Shown: positions 42,726-52,653 of the stretch, one piece after another | How the letters are laid out: every line of letters begins with the position of its first letter | How positions within the stretch are numbered: position 1 is the stretch's first letter | NCBI GenBank assembly: GCA_910585265.1 | Contig: CAJUCA010000010.1 | Coordinates: 1-64,000 of the forward strand | Direction: 5' to 3' | Length of the DNA stretch: 64,000 bases | Origin: an uncultured Oscillospiraceae bacterium | GTDB lineage: Bacteria; Bacillota; Clostridia; Oscillospirales; Oscillospiraceae | The notes under the pieces: model-generated | What the model was told of the DNA's origin: nothing | Database searches by the model: none | The model's input: only the letters and a program-made list of their open reading frames with translations | Translations under genes and position numbers: made by a program

Positions 42726-43070
42726 TCACAGTCCTACGATGGACCAGATGTACATCGGCGCGGTGAGGGTAAACACCAGGCAGGCGAACAGGATCACGGG
42801 GCCAGTCCACTCGAACTGGTTTCTCTGCTTGTAGTCGAAATATGCCATTCCCAGTTTACCGAAGAAGGCGATGGCCAGAATCATGTCCAGCGCGGGGAAC
42901 ACCACGTTGTTCACCACGGTTTTGATCTGGCCTGCCGCGTCCTTCCAGGTCTTTTCCACCACGTCGGCCACGCCGGAGCCGCCGGTGGCGGCAAAGGCCG
43001 GGGCGCAGCACAGGGCGCACAGGAACAGGGCCAGCAGAATAGGATAAATACGGATGCGGGACTTTTTCAT
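42726..43070 (-). CDS. VirB2/TrbC-like pilin subunit
   Basis: 114 residues. A signal peptide (IYPILLALFLCALCCAPAFA, cleavage after AFA) precedes two membrane helices in the mature protein (VFPALDMILAIAFFGKL; GPVILFACLVFTLTAPMYI). Size and layout are those of VirB2-like pilins that form the T4SS surface conduit. An AAGGAGG site lies upstream. It is next to the giant adhesin gene. Confidence 0.82.
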   Translation of the reverse strand: MKKSRIRIYPILLALFLCALCCAPAFAATGGSGVADVVEKTWKDAAGQIKTVVNNVVFPALDMILAIAFFGKLGMAYFDYKQRNQFEWTGPVILFACLVFTLTAPMYIWSIVGL

Positions 43071-43094
43071 GTGTGTTTTCCTCCTTAAAATGTC

Positions 43095-43121
43095 GGCGGG
43101 CTGTCCAGTGAACGGCCCGCC
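43095..43121 (+). terminator. GC-rich hairpin with T-run
   Basis: GGCGGGC (43095-43101) pairs with GCCCGCC (43115-43121), followed on the plus strand by AATTTTTG. As a plus-strand terminator it could stop read-through of the helicase transcript into the adhesin gene's antisense strand. Confidence 0.55.
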
Positions 43122-43140
43122 AATTTTTGTTTCCGGATAC

Positions 43141-46100
43141 TTAATAGCCGGTCTTGGGCAGGCTGGGCGTCTTACCGTAGACCTTAGTGGTCCAGCGGGT
43201 CACCGCCTGGATCCACTTGCCGTTGTACACGCCGCCCACGTCGGCGGTGTTGGTGAACTGGCTGCCGCCAACGGCCCAGGGCACCACATTGCAGTACACC
43301 TGGGGCGCTTCCACCTGCCGGAACCCGGCGGGCACGATCCCGAACACGAAGGTAAATTCGATGATGTACTCGTTGGCGGCCAGCCCCAGCGCCGTGGGGG
43401 AGGCGTCCAGCACGTAATTGCGTGCCGTGGACAGGTTGTCGTACATGGTGTAATTGGTGCTCCCGCCCAGGTTGGTCCGGTACATCACCTTGTAATTGCC
43501 GGGGGCGTTGTAAGTGCCGGTGACGATCTTATCCAGCCGCACGGCCTCCACGGGCAGGTTATCCCTCCAGTAGAAGGAGGAGAGGGCGGCGGTAGAGGTG
43601 TTGGCGATCTCGCTGAAGGTGTAACGGATGGACTGGCCGGGCATGACCTCGGCGTACCCCGTCTTTTTGATGGACACGCCGGTGCGGACGGATTTGTTAG
43701 TCATAGCGGCCTTGACGATCTGCCCAGCGTGCTCCAGCTCTACCTCGATGGGGGTCTTGTCCAGGGTGTAGAAGTCAGCGGCCTTGGACTCCACCACCTT
43801 ATACCGGCCCAGGGGCAGGGGCCGGGAGGCGGCCACGCCGTTTTTGTCTGTCCTGACGGTGTCCACCAGATTCCCGGTACGGTACTCATAGATCTCGAAC
43901 TCGGTATTGGGGATGGGGGTACCCGCGGGCCAGCCGTTCATGGAGTTGTAGTCGGCGGAGGTCTTGAGGATCTGGATCTGCCCGGTGATGGGGGTGTTCT
44001 TCCACTCCACCAGCGTCGTGCCGCCCGACTTCACCACAACAGTCTTGAGCTGGGTGTCGGGGATGTAGCCGGGGTTGTCCATCTCCCGCAGGTAGTAGCG
44101 GCCACCGGCGGTCAGGCCCTCAAAGTAGGCGTAGCCCTGATTGTCAGTGGTCTCCTGGGTGAGCAGGTTGTGGTCGGCATCGTACAGGAGGAACGTCACG
44201 CCGTAGATAGGCTTGCCTGTCACACTGTCGGTCTTATGGATCGTGATGCCGCACAGGGCCTTGTTTTCCACGGTGATCGTGGTGGTCTTGCCATCCTTCA
44301 CGGTGAAATAATGGGGCGTGTTGTCCAGCTTGTAGCCCTTGGGGCACCGGGTCTCCACGGCGTAGTAGCTGCCCGCCTCCAGGGGCAGGTGCACCCGGCC
44401 ATCGCTGCCGGTGGTGATGGTATCCACCAGGCCACCGTCCATGCGGCGGATCTCGAAGGTGACGTTGGGGATGCGCTGGGTGTGGTCATCCGCGTTCACT
44501 TTGATGATCTCCACACCGCCCACGGGGGTGTTGTAAACGGTGATCGTCTGCGTGTCGTTGGCATTTACCTTCACCGTCTGGGTGCGGGTGCCCTCGTCCA
44601 TGGTATAGCCGTCCAGACACCGGGTTTCCGTGATGACGATGGTACCCACCACGCCAGTAAGGCGAATTTCCCCGTTTCGGTCGGTGGTGTACAGCCCCTT
44701 GGAGGACAGGTGCCCGTTATCCGCGTCCACGTAGCTACCGTCCGCATAGGTGAGCTGGAACTCCACCCCGGCCAGCGGCTTTTTCGTGACGGAATCCAGC
44801 TTTCGGATGACCAAAGCGCCCTGTTTCTGGTTGTAGAAGCGCAACGTCTGCGCCCCGCCCACCTTGATCTTGATGGACTTCGGGGTGGTGTCGAGGATGT
44901 AGCCCTCCTGCGCGCGGATCTCCCTGGCAACAACTGTGGTTCCGGGTTCCAGCCCCTCGATCACGATGCGGCCATTTTCGTCGGTTATGAATTCGCCGTT
45001 GGAGCTGCCGATCACCGCGCCGCTGGAATCGGTGACGAGGAAGGTAACGCCCTTGATGGGGGTGGTGGTGCCGGTAACGTATTTCGCGATTACGAGGGTG
45101 GTCTCAGGGTCGTTCTCAAAATCCAGGTTGTTGCCGCCAGTGCTGCCGCTGGTGACGGTATTGGTGCCGTTCTTCAGCGTAATGGTCTGGGGCGTGGTGT
45201 TGAGCACGTAACCACTGGGCACTTTCGTCTCCACCACGACCACGGTACTGTTGGGCAAAAGCCCGGTAACGGTGGCAGTGCCGTCCTTGCCGGTGGTGCA
45301 GGTGGCCAGCACGGCCCCATTGCCGTCCTTGATAGCAAAAGACGTGTTGGGAATGGGCTTCCCGGTGACGGAATCCACCTTTTTGATGGTGAGGGAGCAC
45401 AGCGGCTCGTTGAGGAACACCAACGTTTGGGTATCCTCCGGGCGCACCACCACGGTCTGGGTCTGGGTGGCCTGGTCGATGACATAGCCGGGTGCGGCCT
45501 TGACCTCCTTGGCCACCACAGTACCAACGATGCCGGAAATGCGGATCTCACCCTTGTCGTCGGTGGTGTACAGGCCGTTGCTGGACAGATGGCCGTTGGC
45601 GTTATCGACGTACCCGCCTCCAGCGTAGGTGAGCTGGAACTGAGCGCCGGAGATCAGCTCGCCGGACACCTTGTCCTTCTTCTGGATGACCAGTTCCCCG
45701 GCCTTTTTGTTCCAGAACGTCAGGTTCTGCACCTTTCCGCCTACGATCTTGATGTCCTGGGGGGTGCCGTCCAAAACGAACCCCTCCACGGTCTTGATCT
45801 CGCGGGCGATGACGGTGGTGCCGGGTTCGATACCGTCCAGCACGATTTCGCCCGCCTTGTCCGTAAAATAAACCCCGTCATCCGGTCCCACCGCCGCGCC
45901 GGAGCCGTCCGTCACCTTGAACGCCACACCAGCCAGCGGCTCGTTGGCGGTGCCCTCGATGTACTTGTGGATGATGAGGGTGGTCCCAGGCTGGTTGTCG
46001 AAGGTCAGGCTGTTGGCCACGCCAGAGCGCACTACGATGTTCTTCGGGGTCTCGTCAAGGATGTACCCGGAGGGTGCGCGGCTCTCGGACACGATGACAG

Positions 46101-49100
46101 TGGAATTGGGAGCCAGCCCGGTCACAGTGGCGGTGCCGTCCGTGCCCGTGGTGTAGCAGCCATTGTTGGGGCCGATGGCCTTGCCCTCGCTGTCCCGGAC
46201 GTAAAATTCCGCGTTGGCCAGGGGCTTCCGGGTCACGGCGTCCCGCTTCAAAATAGTGAGGGTACACAGGGGATCATCGTAAAATCTGAGCGTCTGCGTA
46301 TCGCCAGCATTCACCACCACGGTCTGCGGGGTGGGGTCTGCCCGGTAGTTGTCCGGGGCCTTGTCCTCAGAAACGATATAGGTGCCGGGGAGGAGCTTGG
46401 AGAGGACGATCTGCCCGTTCAGGTCGGTGGTGTAGAGACCGTTGGAGCTGGTCATCCCCTCGTTGTCGGGGGTCAGCTCGCCGCTGGCGCTCATGATTTT
46501 GAACCGTGCGCCGGACAGCGGCTGCTTGGTCACGGAATCATATTTTTCCACGACCAATCCGCCCTTCTTCGTGTTGGTGACGATGATGGTCTGCGTATCG
46601 CCGCCCGTACCGATCACCACGTTGATGGAGGGCCGGTCGATGACGTATCCGCCGTCCGGGGCCTTGATCTCATTCAAAATGTACGCGCCGGGGGCCAGGT
46701 TGGAGATGCGGATCTCGCCCTGACTGTCAGTGGTGAAAATGCCGTTGGAGGTCAGGGAAGCCGAACCAATCACACCGTCCAGGCCCACCTCGCAGCCCGC
46801 CGCCGTGGTGATGCGGAACTGCGCTCCAGGCAGAACTTCGCCGGTCTGGCTGTCCCGCTTCTGAACGATCAGCTTACCCTTCGGCTGATTTTTGAATGTG
46901 AGGGAAACAGTACGGCCTTCCTTGATCTGGATGGTCTGGCTTTGGGTGTCCACGATGAACCCAGCGGGGGCTTTCACCTCGGTGACGATGACGCTCTTGC
47001 CAGGGGTGAGACCGTCGATGCGCACCTCGCCGTTCTCGTCACTTCTGAAAATGCCGTTGCTATCCCCGATCAGGGTGCCGTCCGAATAAGTGACCTTAAA
47101 CTCGGCATTTTGCAGGGTAACAGAGGGATTCGTAGCGCAAACCTTACGAATCAACAAACTGCCATCCGGCGAGTTATTGAACCTGACGGTGACCACGCTT
47201 TGCTCCCCGCTGTCCGCCAGATAAACCGTCTCAGAGGCTTTCACGATGTTGTAGCCGTCTGCGGCCTCGACCTCCTCAATGATATATGTTCCGGGGTTGA
47301 GGCCGGTCCACATGGCGATGCCGTTCTTCCCGGTCACCTTCTGCCCAATGACGGTGCCGCCCGTGCCGGAAGCGCCGCCCAAATACCTGAGCTGGAACGT
47401 GCAGCCGGGGAGGGCCTGGTGGGTGACGGAATCGTACTTCTCAACGATCAGCGCGTTTTTCGGCACATTTTCAAACTGAACAGTATGAGTTTTGCCTGCG
47501 GACAGGTAAATTTCCTGCGTATCAGGCTGTTTGATGGTGAAGCCGGGGGCGGGCTCCAGCTCCTTGATTTTGTACCACCCGGTCTCGGCGTGCTCCAGCA
47601 CGATCTCGCCGTCCGCGTTGGTGTAGTGGACGCCCAAATCGTTATATTCGCCGCTCTGCGTGTCATCGCTGCCGCGCCAGATCTGGAACTTCACGTTGGC
47701 GATGGGGCTGTGAGTGATGCTGTCCACCTTCAAAATTTTGAGGGTAGGCTTCTCGATGTTGGTCAGCTCAATGGTGGCCGTCTTGTTGGCCTCCAGATGC
47801 ACCACATGGAGAGTTTCATCGTGAACGTACCCGTCCTTGGGCTTGACCTCACGCACAGTATAAGTGCCGGGATTCAGCCCCTCCAGCACGATCAGGCCGT
47901 CTTTATCGGTGAGTTTCTGGGTGGAATAGCCGCCGTCCACCTCTTTGATCTCGAACAGGACGCCGGACAGCGGCTCACCCGTCTGCGCGTCGACCTTCAT
48001 GAGCCGCAGGCCGGGCTTGGTGGAGTTCACGAAATCCACCACCACATCCTCGTCCTTGGATGCCTCGATCCAAACGGTCTTGCGGTTGTTCACATCCAAA
48101 ATATAGGGCTTCGGCACGTCCGTCTCTGTAACTTCGTAGCAGCCAGAGGCCATGTCCTTCAGCACGGCCTTGCCGTCCGCGCCCGTTACTACGTCGTTTT
48201 CGTAACCGTTGTTGATACCCCGGATGTGGAAAGACGTTCCGGGGATAGGGTCGCCGGTCTCCGCATCCCGCTTCTGGATGGTCAGGACGCGCTTGTGATG
48301 GTTGACTTTGGTGACCACGATGGTCTGTTCGCCCTGGAGATCCTCGGCGTTCACATGGACGCCCACGGGGGAGGAATCGCAGTCAAAACCGGCAGGCGCG
48401 GACACTTCCCTAAATTCGTAGTAGCCCTCCACCACGTTGCTCACGGTGATGGTGCCGTCCGCTTTTGTCTCCTCGGTGCCGATGATCTGCCCATCCCGCA
48501 GGATGACAAAAACAGCACCAGCCAGGGGGCTGCCGCTCTCGTCCACCTTCTTCAGTTCGATCTTTACCTTGCTGCTGTTCTCAAAAATGAGGGACACATC
48601 ATGCTTGCCGTCCCACACGAAGGTCTGCTTCACCTTAGCGGGGTCGGAGCTGAGGATGTAACCCTTCGGGGGCGTAATTTCCTCTGCGGTGTAACTCCCG
48701 TGCGGCAGCTTGGAAAAATCCAAGTCCTCCTTAGAAATATAACCGCCCTCGCCAGTGGTGTACTCGCCCACAAAACCAGTGCCGGGGTCATCGTCCAGCT
48801 TGATGCTGGAAATCCGGATCACCGCCCCGGCGATGCCCACCGTGGGATCATCCGCGTCCACTTTCCTGATCGTGCCCTCGCCGACTACGGCCTCGTTGTA
48901 AAACGTAAACTCGCTGCTGGCGGAGCTGCCGGGGAGAACGGTCACCACCTGGGACTCCGTCTGTATGGTGTACCCGTCCGGCACGGCCACCTCGGTGATC
49001 TTATACTGGCCCGCCGTGAGGTTATCCGCCGCCTTCGTCAGCGTAAATGTGCCGTCCGCGCCGGTGGTTTTCGTGACGGAAAACGTCCCGGAACCGTCCG

Positions 49101-50037
49101 CGCTCTCCACCTTGAAGTCCACGCCGGGGATAGGCTTATTGGTCCCGGCCTCCAGCTTTTTCACGGTGAGGCTTACGGGCAGCTCCTCCGTGTTCGGCTC
49201 CGGGATGGCGATCAAAAGCCGCTGCATGGGGGTGCCGGACTGGCCCACCAGCTTCCAGGGCTGGGTCTTGTCCCACTCGTACTCCCAAAGCCGGTATTTG
49301 GGGAAGTATTCCGGGTGATCCAGCACCGCGTTGATCCCGGCGGAGATGTAGTCATAGGCGGAATAGCCGGTGACGCCGCCGTCATTGGAGTCGATGATCG
49401 TGTAAATGTCCACGTTGTTCCAGTTGGTGATCCAATAGGTGGAGTTCCAGGTGTCATGGAACATCTTGAACGCGGCCACCATCTCCGAGGCGGCCTGCTT
49501 GACGAAGCCCTCCCGGTCAGTGGTGCAGTCGATGATGATGCCGTGCTCGTAGTACCACGTCATGGCCTGTCCTACCACGAACCATGCGTCAGACCACAGA
49601 GGGCTCCAGGCTTGGAACCCAGCGGCCTTGCCCGCCTCGGTGAAGTTGCCGTAGGTGCAGGAGTAGATATAGGTGAGCAGGGCCTTCAGCGAGGGGTCAG
49701 TCACCTCGGTCTTGTACTTCCACTTCTGGCCGTTGGCCTCGCGGCCCAGGGTGCCGACCTGATGGGAGCAGAAGGCGCGGGTGGTGCCGTAGCCCGGCAC
49801 ATTCACCTGTTCATCGAAAACGTAGGGCTGTCCATGGGAATTGATCGTCGCGTTGGCGGAGTAATAGCGCACGGGCTTGCCGCCGGAGTACATATAGTCG
49901 CAGTCCTTTTGAGTGATGGTGCTGGGGGCGGTGGACAGCCCCGCCGCGAACGCCGACAGGGGCAGGACGCCCATGACGCACACCAGGACCAGAAACAGGG
50001 CGGTGACGCGCTTAAAGATGTTGTGTTTCAAAAGCAT
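43141..50037 (-). CDS. Giant Cna-B (SpaA-like) repeat adhesin with terminal LPKTG
   Basis: 2,298 residues. A signal peptide (RVTALFLVLVCVMGVLPLSAFA) is followed by a thioester-domain-like region, residues ~35-290, with a candidate Cys in RAFCSHQVG and Gln in VGQAMTWYYEHG. About 19 Cna-B repeats of some 95 residues follow, each opening like LxIxKxDxxTxxPLxGAxF. A unique C-terminal domain ends in PSLPKTGY. The sortase motif is the last but one residue: there is no membrane helix or basic tail, unlike normal wall proteins. It is probably a surface adhesin or mating-pair stabiliser handled by the neighbouring sortase. Start chosen at MLLKHNIF with GAGGA upstream. Confidence 0.93.
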   Translation of the reverse strand: MLLKHNIFKRVTALFLVLVCVMGVLPLSAFAAGLSTAPSTITQKDCDYMYSGGKPVRYYSANATINSHGQPYVFDEQVNVPGYGTTRAFCSHQVGTLGREANGQKWKYKTEVTDPSLKALLTYIYSCTYGNFTEAGKAAGFQAWSPLWSDAWFVVGQAMTWYYEHGIIIDCTTDREGFVKQAASEMVAAFKMFHDTWNSTYWITNWNNVDIYTIIDSNDGGVTGYSAYDYISAGINAVLDHPEYFPKYRLWEYEWDKTQPWKLVGQSGTPMQRLLIAIPEPNTEELPVSLTVKKLEAGTNKPIPGVDFKVESADGSGTFSVTKTTGADGTFTLTKAADNLTAGQYKITEVAVPDGYTIQTESQVVTVLPGSSASSEFTFYNEAVVGEGTIRKVDADDPTVGIAGAVIRISSIKLDDDPGTGFVGEYTTGEGGYISKEDLDFSKLPHGSYTAEEITPPKGYILSSDPAKVKQTFVWDGKHDVSLIFENSSKVKIELKKVDESGSPLAGAVFVILRDGQIIGTEETKADGTITVSNVVEGYYEFREVSAPAGFDCDSSPVGVHVNAEDLQGEQTIVVTKVNHHKRVLTIQKRDAETGDPIPGTSFHIRGINNGYENDVVTGADGKAVLKDMASGCYEVTETDVPKPYILDVNNRKTVWIEASKDEDVVVDFVNSTKPGLRLMKVDAQTGEPLSGVLFEIKEVDGGYSTQKLTDKDGLIVLEGLNPGTYTVREVKPKDGYVHDETLHVVHLEANKTATIELTNIEKPTLKILKVDSITHSPIANVKFQIWRGSDDTQSGEYNDLGVHYTNADGEIVLEHAETGWYKIKELEPAPGFTIKQPDTQEIYLSAGKTHTVQFENVPKNALIVEKYDSVTHQALPGCTFQLRYLGGASGTGGTVIGQKVTGKNGIAMWTGLNPGTYIIEEVEAADGYNIVKASETVYLADSGEQSVVTVRFNNSPDGSLLIRKVCATNPSVTLQNAEFKVTYSDGTLIGDSNGIFRSDENGEVRIDGLTPGKSVIVTEVKAPAGFIVDTQSQTIQIKEGRTVSLTFKNQPKGKLIVQKRDSQTGEVLPGAQFRITTAAGCEVGLDGVIGSASLTSNGIFTTDSQGEIRISNLAPGAYILNEIKAPDGGYVIDRPSINVVIGTGGDTQTIIVTNTKKGGLVVEKYDSVTKQPLSGARFKIMSASGELTPDNEGMTSSNGLYTTDLNGQIVLSKLLPGTYIVSEDKAPDNYRADPTPQTVVVNAGDTQTLRFYDDPLCTLTILKRDAVTRKPLANAEFYVRDSEGKAIGPNNGCYTTGTDGTATVTGLAPNSTVIVSESRAPSGYILDETPKNIVVRSGVANSLTFDNQPGTTLIIHKYIEGTANEPLAGVAFKVTDGSGAAVGPDDGVYFTDKAGEIVLDGIEPGTTVIAREIKTVEGFVLDGTPQDIKIVGGKVQNLTFWNKKAGELVIQKKDKVSGELISGAQFQLTYAGGGYVDNANGHLSSNGLYTTDDKGEIRISGIVGTVVAKEVKAAPGYVIDQATQTQTVVVRPEDTQTLVFLNEPLCSLTIKKVDSVTGKPIPNTSFAIKDGNGAVLATCTTGKDGTATVTGLLPNSTVVVVETKVPSGYVLNTTPQTITLKNGTNTVTSGSTGGNNLDFENDPETTLVIAKYVTGTTTPIKGVTFLVTDSSGAVIGSSNGEFITDENGRIVIEGLEPGTTVVAREIRAQEGYILDTTPKSIKIKVGGAQTLRFYNQKQGALVIRKLDSVTKKPLAGVEFQLTYADGSYVDADNGHLSSKGLYTTDRNGEIRLTGVVGTIVITETRCLDGYTMDEGTRTQTVKVNANDTQTITVYNTPVGGVEIIKVNADDHTQRIPNVTFEIRRMDGGLVDTITTGSDGRVHLPLEAGSYYAVETRCPKGYKLDNTPHYFTVKDGKTTTITVENKALCGITIHKTDSVTGKPIYGVTFLLYDADHNLLTQETTDNQGYAYFEGLTAGGRYYLREMDNPGYIPDTQLKTVVVKSGGTTLVEWKNTPITGQIQILKTSADYNSMNGWPAGTPIPNTEFEIYEYRTGNLVDTVRTDKNGVAASRPLPLGRYKVVESKAADFYTLDKTPIEVELEHAGQIVKAAMTNKSVRTGVSIKKTGYAEVMPGQSIRYTFSEIANTSTAALSSFYWRDNLPVEAVRLDKIVTGTYNAPGNYKVMYRTNLGGSTNYTMYDNLSTARNYVLDASPTALGLAANEYIIEFTFVFGIVPAGFRQVEAPQVYCNVVPWAVGGSQFTNTADVGGVYNGKWIQAVTRWTTKVYGKTPSLPKTGY

Positions 50038-50107
50038 TTCCTCCTCAGAAAAAGTTAGGGCCAGACCGTTTTGTAGTCTGACCCTTGCCGATTTTGGTGA
50101 TTTAGGT

Positions 50108-50830
50108 TCATTTCGGATACCTTGTGTAGAGTGTGAGGTTGGGCTGCTGTTCCAGCCACCACTTGAAGTACTGTCCGCCCCAAAGGGCCTTGTTGTTGGT
50201 GCCGCTCTCGGTGACCTTGATATACTCAGCCGTCCGCTCCAGCACGACCACCACATGGCCGCTGGACGCAGTATCGAACCGGATCAGATCCCCGGCCCGG
50301 ATCGTGTCCCAGGCGGGGTTCGGGATCTGCCGGTATGGCAGGCGGCCAAAGGCGGCGTCGGAGCACTTCATGGCCCAGCCGGCGCAGGCGTCGCAGTTGC
50401 TGAAGGGGCGGTCAAAGGGATCATTGGGGACGTAGGGCGCTCCATAAAGGGCCCCGGTGGGGTAGATGTCCCGCAGGGCCAGGATGGCGGCCCGGACGCT
50501 TTCCTCCGTGACGCCGGAGGGGGCGGGCGTGGACGGTGCAGGGGGCTTCACCTCCTCGATGTATGGTGAGTTGGGATCGATATGGACGCTGTTGGTGGCG
50601 GCGTCGTAGGTCACGCCGAAGTCCACCGCCTTGCCGATGTCCCGCAGCCGCACATAATTATTGCCGCCGATGCTGTAGGCCGTCATGGACGCCCGCTGGC
50701 CGTCCACGTAGATGGGCTGGGTGCTCAGGGCGGCGGTGAGGGCTGTGGACGCCTGGACTGCGGGGCCGCTCAGCGCGAGTCCGGCCAGTACTCCGATCCC
50801 CATAATGACCGCTTCTTTTTTTCTGCTCAT
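50108..50830 (-). CDS. Secreted protein: copper-amine-oxidase-like N-domain plus NlpC/CHAP-like peptidase
   Basis: 240 residues from MSRKKEAVIMGI, with AAGGGAG upstream. A signal peptide is followed by a copper-amine-oxidase N-terminal-like domain (PIYVDGQRASMTAYSIGGNNYVRLRDIGKAV), a Pro linker, and a papain-like fold with FSNCDACAGWAMKCSD (Cys), GDLIRFD and SGHVVVVLE (His). It probably cuts or binds peptidoglycan next to the adhesin and sortase. The catalytic Cys could be either of the two in NCDAC. Confidence 0.75.
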   Translation of the reverse strand: MSRKKEAVIMGIGVLAGLALSGPAVQASTALTAALSTQPIYVDGQRASMTAYSIGGNNYVRLRDIGKAVDFGVTYDAATNSVHIDPNSPYIEEVKPPAPSTPAPSGVTEESVRAAILALRDIYPTGALYGAPYVPNDPFDRPFSNCDACAGWAMKCSDAAFGRLPYRQIPNPAWDTIRAGDLIRFDTASSGHVVVVLERTAEYIKVTESGTNNKALWGGQYFKWWLEQQPNLTLYTRYPK

Positions 50831-50953
50831 AATGTGTTCTCCCTTCGATTTTAGTGGTGCTTTTGGTAAGCAACACAATACCGAAGAACCGTCCGGAAGT
50901 CGAGACGGCATTACGGAGAAAAAGAGGGGCAAAAACGAAGCATATTACACAGC

Positions 50954-51715
50954 TTAGACCTGCACGGCGGTGACGCACCAGCGGTAGGCGGGCTGGTTTT
51001 CCACGCAGGTGTAAAGTGTCACCATATTGACGCTGGCGGGGGCGAGGCCGCTCACATCGTTGACGGATACCTTGGAAACGCCGGACACGGCGTAGGTGCG
51101 GGTACCCAGCTTGGTAGTGAGGGTAATTGTAGCCCCGGCCCGCAGGAGGTGGATCTTGCCGAAATCGTTCCGAACCCCCCGGTTGTGGCCCGCCACGGGC
51201 ACATTGCCGTCCCAAATGCTGGTGCCCTCGAAGTGACCAGCGCCCTTCAGCAGAGGGGCGCTTCCGGTGCCCTCATAGATGCCCACCGTCAGGCCGATGG
51301 AGGGAATTTTCAGCGTCCCCAGGCTGCCGTTGGCGTAATACAGGTCACTGGTGACCTGGGTAAAGCCCACAGTGGACGTATTGCCCGTCCCAGTGCCGGG
51401 GCCGATGGTGGGCGGCGCGGCGGGGTCGGAGCCGTCCACCGTCCCAGGGCCGGGGTTTTCGGGGATATAGGGGTCGCCGACCCCCGGCAGATAACTGGTG
51501 GGGGTGCCAAACCCAGGCGGGACCAGGGCCCCGTCCTTGGACTGATCCTCGCTGGGCTCCTGCGGGGTGACCACCGGCTCGAAGGAGGTGGGGTCGCCGT
51601 AATTGGGGTCGCCGGGACCGTCGAAGCTGTACTCCATTGCGTGGGCGGGCAGGGCCATGGCGCACATGAGGCCCAGGCACAGCATGGTGGAGATCAGGGC
51701 TTTCAGTTTCTTCAT
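50954..51715 (-). CDS. Class D-like sortase
   Basis: 253 residues. A signal peptide (MLCLGLMCAMALPAHA) precedes a Pro/Gly/Asp-rich linker (residues 30-115) and the sortase domain: IPSIGLTVGIYEG, catalytic His in VAGHNRG, catalytic Cys in TLYTC and Arg in AYRWCV. Sortases cut LPXTG motifs and link proteins to the wall or to each other. It lacks an obvious membrane anchor beyond the signal peptide. The LPKTG-ending adhesin two genes downstream is the evident substrate. Confidence 0.88.
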   Translation of the reverse strand: MKKLKALISTMLCLGLMCAMALPAHAMEYSFDGPGDPNYGDPTSFEPVVTPQEPSEDQSKDGALVPPGFGTPTSYLPGVGDPYIPENPGPGTVDGSDPAAPPTIGPGTGTGNTSTVGFTQVTSDLYYANGSLGTLKIPSIGLTVGIYEGTGSAPLLKGAGHFEGTSIWDGNVPVAGHNRGVRNDFGKIHLLRAGATITLTTKLGTRTYAVSGVSKVSVNDVSGLAPASVNMVTLYTCVENQPAYRWCVTAVQV

Positions 51716-52653
51716 TCGGTATCATCCTCCATTTCAGTCTCGTTTTCACGGCGTTTCTTGATAATCAGGGCCCCGCCGACGCCAGCGCCTGCCAGGGCAA
51801 TTACGCCCAGAGGAACCAGCACATAGGCCCAATGGAACTGGATGGCCGGGGCCGGGGGCGCGTCCGGGGTTTCGGTAATTGCGGGGGTGGGGTCGGGTTC
51901 CGGCTCCACGGGGTTCAGCGGCGTGCCCTCGAACATAGCCACGTACCGCACCTTGTTCAGCGCGATCTTGGACACCGTGCCGCTGTACTCGGCGGTCACC
52001 GTGTAACCCTTCACATAGCTGCTGGTGGCGGTGCCGGTGTACGTTACCACAGCGGTATAGCGGTTGGCCATCTCGTAGCCGTCCACATTGGCGGTGTTAT
52101 CCGCCTGCCAGTTGATGGTGGCCAGCTCCAGCGTCCGCCCGCCGTCCTCAATGGTCTTGGGGATGAAGGACGTGTCCTGGCCAGCCAGATTGGGGTAGCT
52201 GCGGGTGGCGGACACTTGCCGGGTGGAGCTGCCGTAGCCCGCCACCTCCACCTTGACGGTGTCCAGCTTCAGTGTCAGCACCCCGGTGAGCCCATCCTCC
52301 GTGGTGAACTCCCGCTGGGCGGGGAGCAGGGCCAGCACGGACTCCATATCCTTGGACTTGCTGTCCAGCGTCACCGTCTCGGTGTGGGGGCGGGACTCCT
52401 GCTCGGGGGCCTCCTGCTTGAGCAGGTCGGTGAGGGTGTAGTGGAAGCCCTCCTGCTCAAAATCGGAGCGGGGGATGCCGCCGGGATCCTCGCCGGGGCC
52501 CAGCTCGTACACCTTGCGGATCTGGGCGCCGTCCTCGCTGCGGGTGACGGAACTCGGGTAACAGACGGCGGGCGGCGAAGCCGCCAGCACAGAGGGGGCC
52601 AGCGAAGCACTAAGGGCCAGCACCAGCAGGCAGGGGATGATCTTACGTTTCAT
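51712..52653 (-). CDS. Membrane-anchored surface protein of the sortase operon
   Basis: 313 residues from MKRKIIPCLLVLALSAS, a signal peptide. A large extracellular beta-rich part (VRRSEDGAQIRKVYEL type strands) is followed by a Pro-rich stalk, a membrane helix (HWAYVLVPLGVIALAGAGVGG) and a basic tail (IIKKRREN). Its stop overlaps the sortase start by 4 bp. It may anchor or present the sortase substrate. No LPXTG of its own. Confidence 0.78.
   Translation of the reverse strand: MKRKIIPCLLVLALSASLAPSVLAASPPAVCYPSSVTRSEDGAQIRKVYELGPGEDPGGIPRSDFEQEGFHYTLTDLLKQEAPEQESRPHTETVTLDSKSKDMESVLALLPAQREFTTEDGLTGVLTLKLDTVKVEVAGYGSSTRQVSATRSYPNLAGQDTSFIPKTIEDGGRTLELATINWQADNTANVDGYEMANRYTAVVTYTGTATSSYVKGYTVTAEYSGTVSKIALNKVRYVAMFEGTPLNPVEPEPDPTPAITETPDAPPAPAIQFHWAYVLVPLGVIALAGAGVGGALIIKKRRENETEMEDDTE

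Noticed and set aside
43141..49200. CRISPR-like regularity of repeats
   Set aside because: The repeats are about 285 bp, diverged and in frame as Cna-B domains; no short identical repeats with spacers.
43054..50058. Uninterrupted 7-kb open frame on the plus strand
   Set aside because: It is the antisense of the Cna-B adhesin. The repeat-rich, GC-biased codon use of that gene keeps the opposite frame open. It lacks domain logic or a ribosome site, while the minus strand has signal peptide, repeats and a sortase motif.
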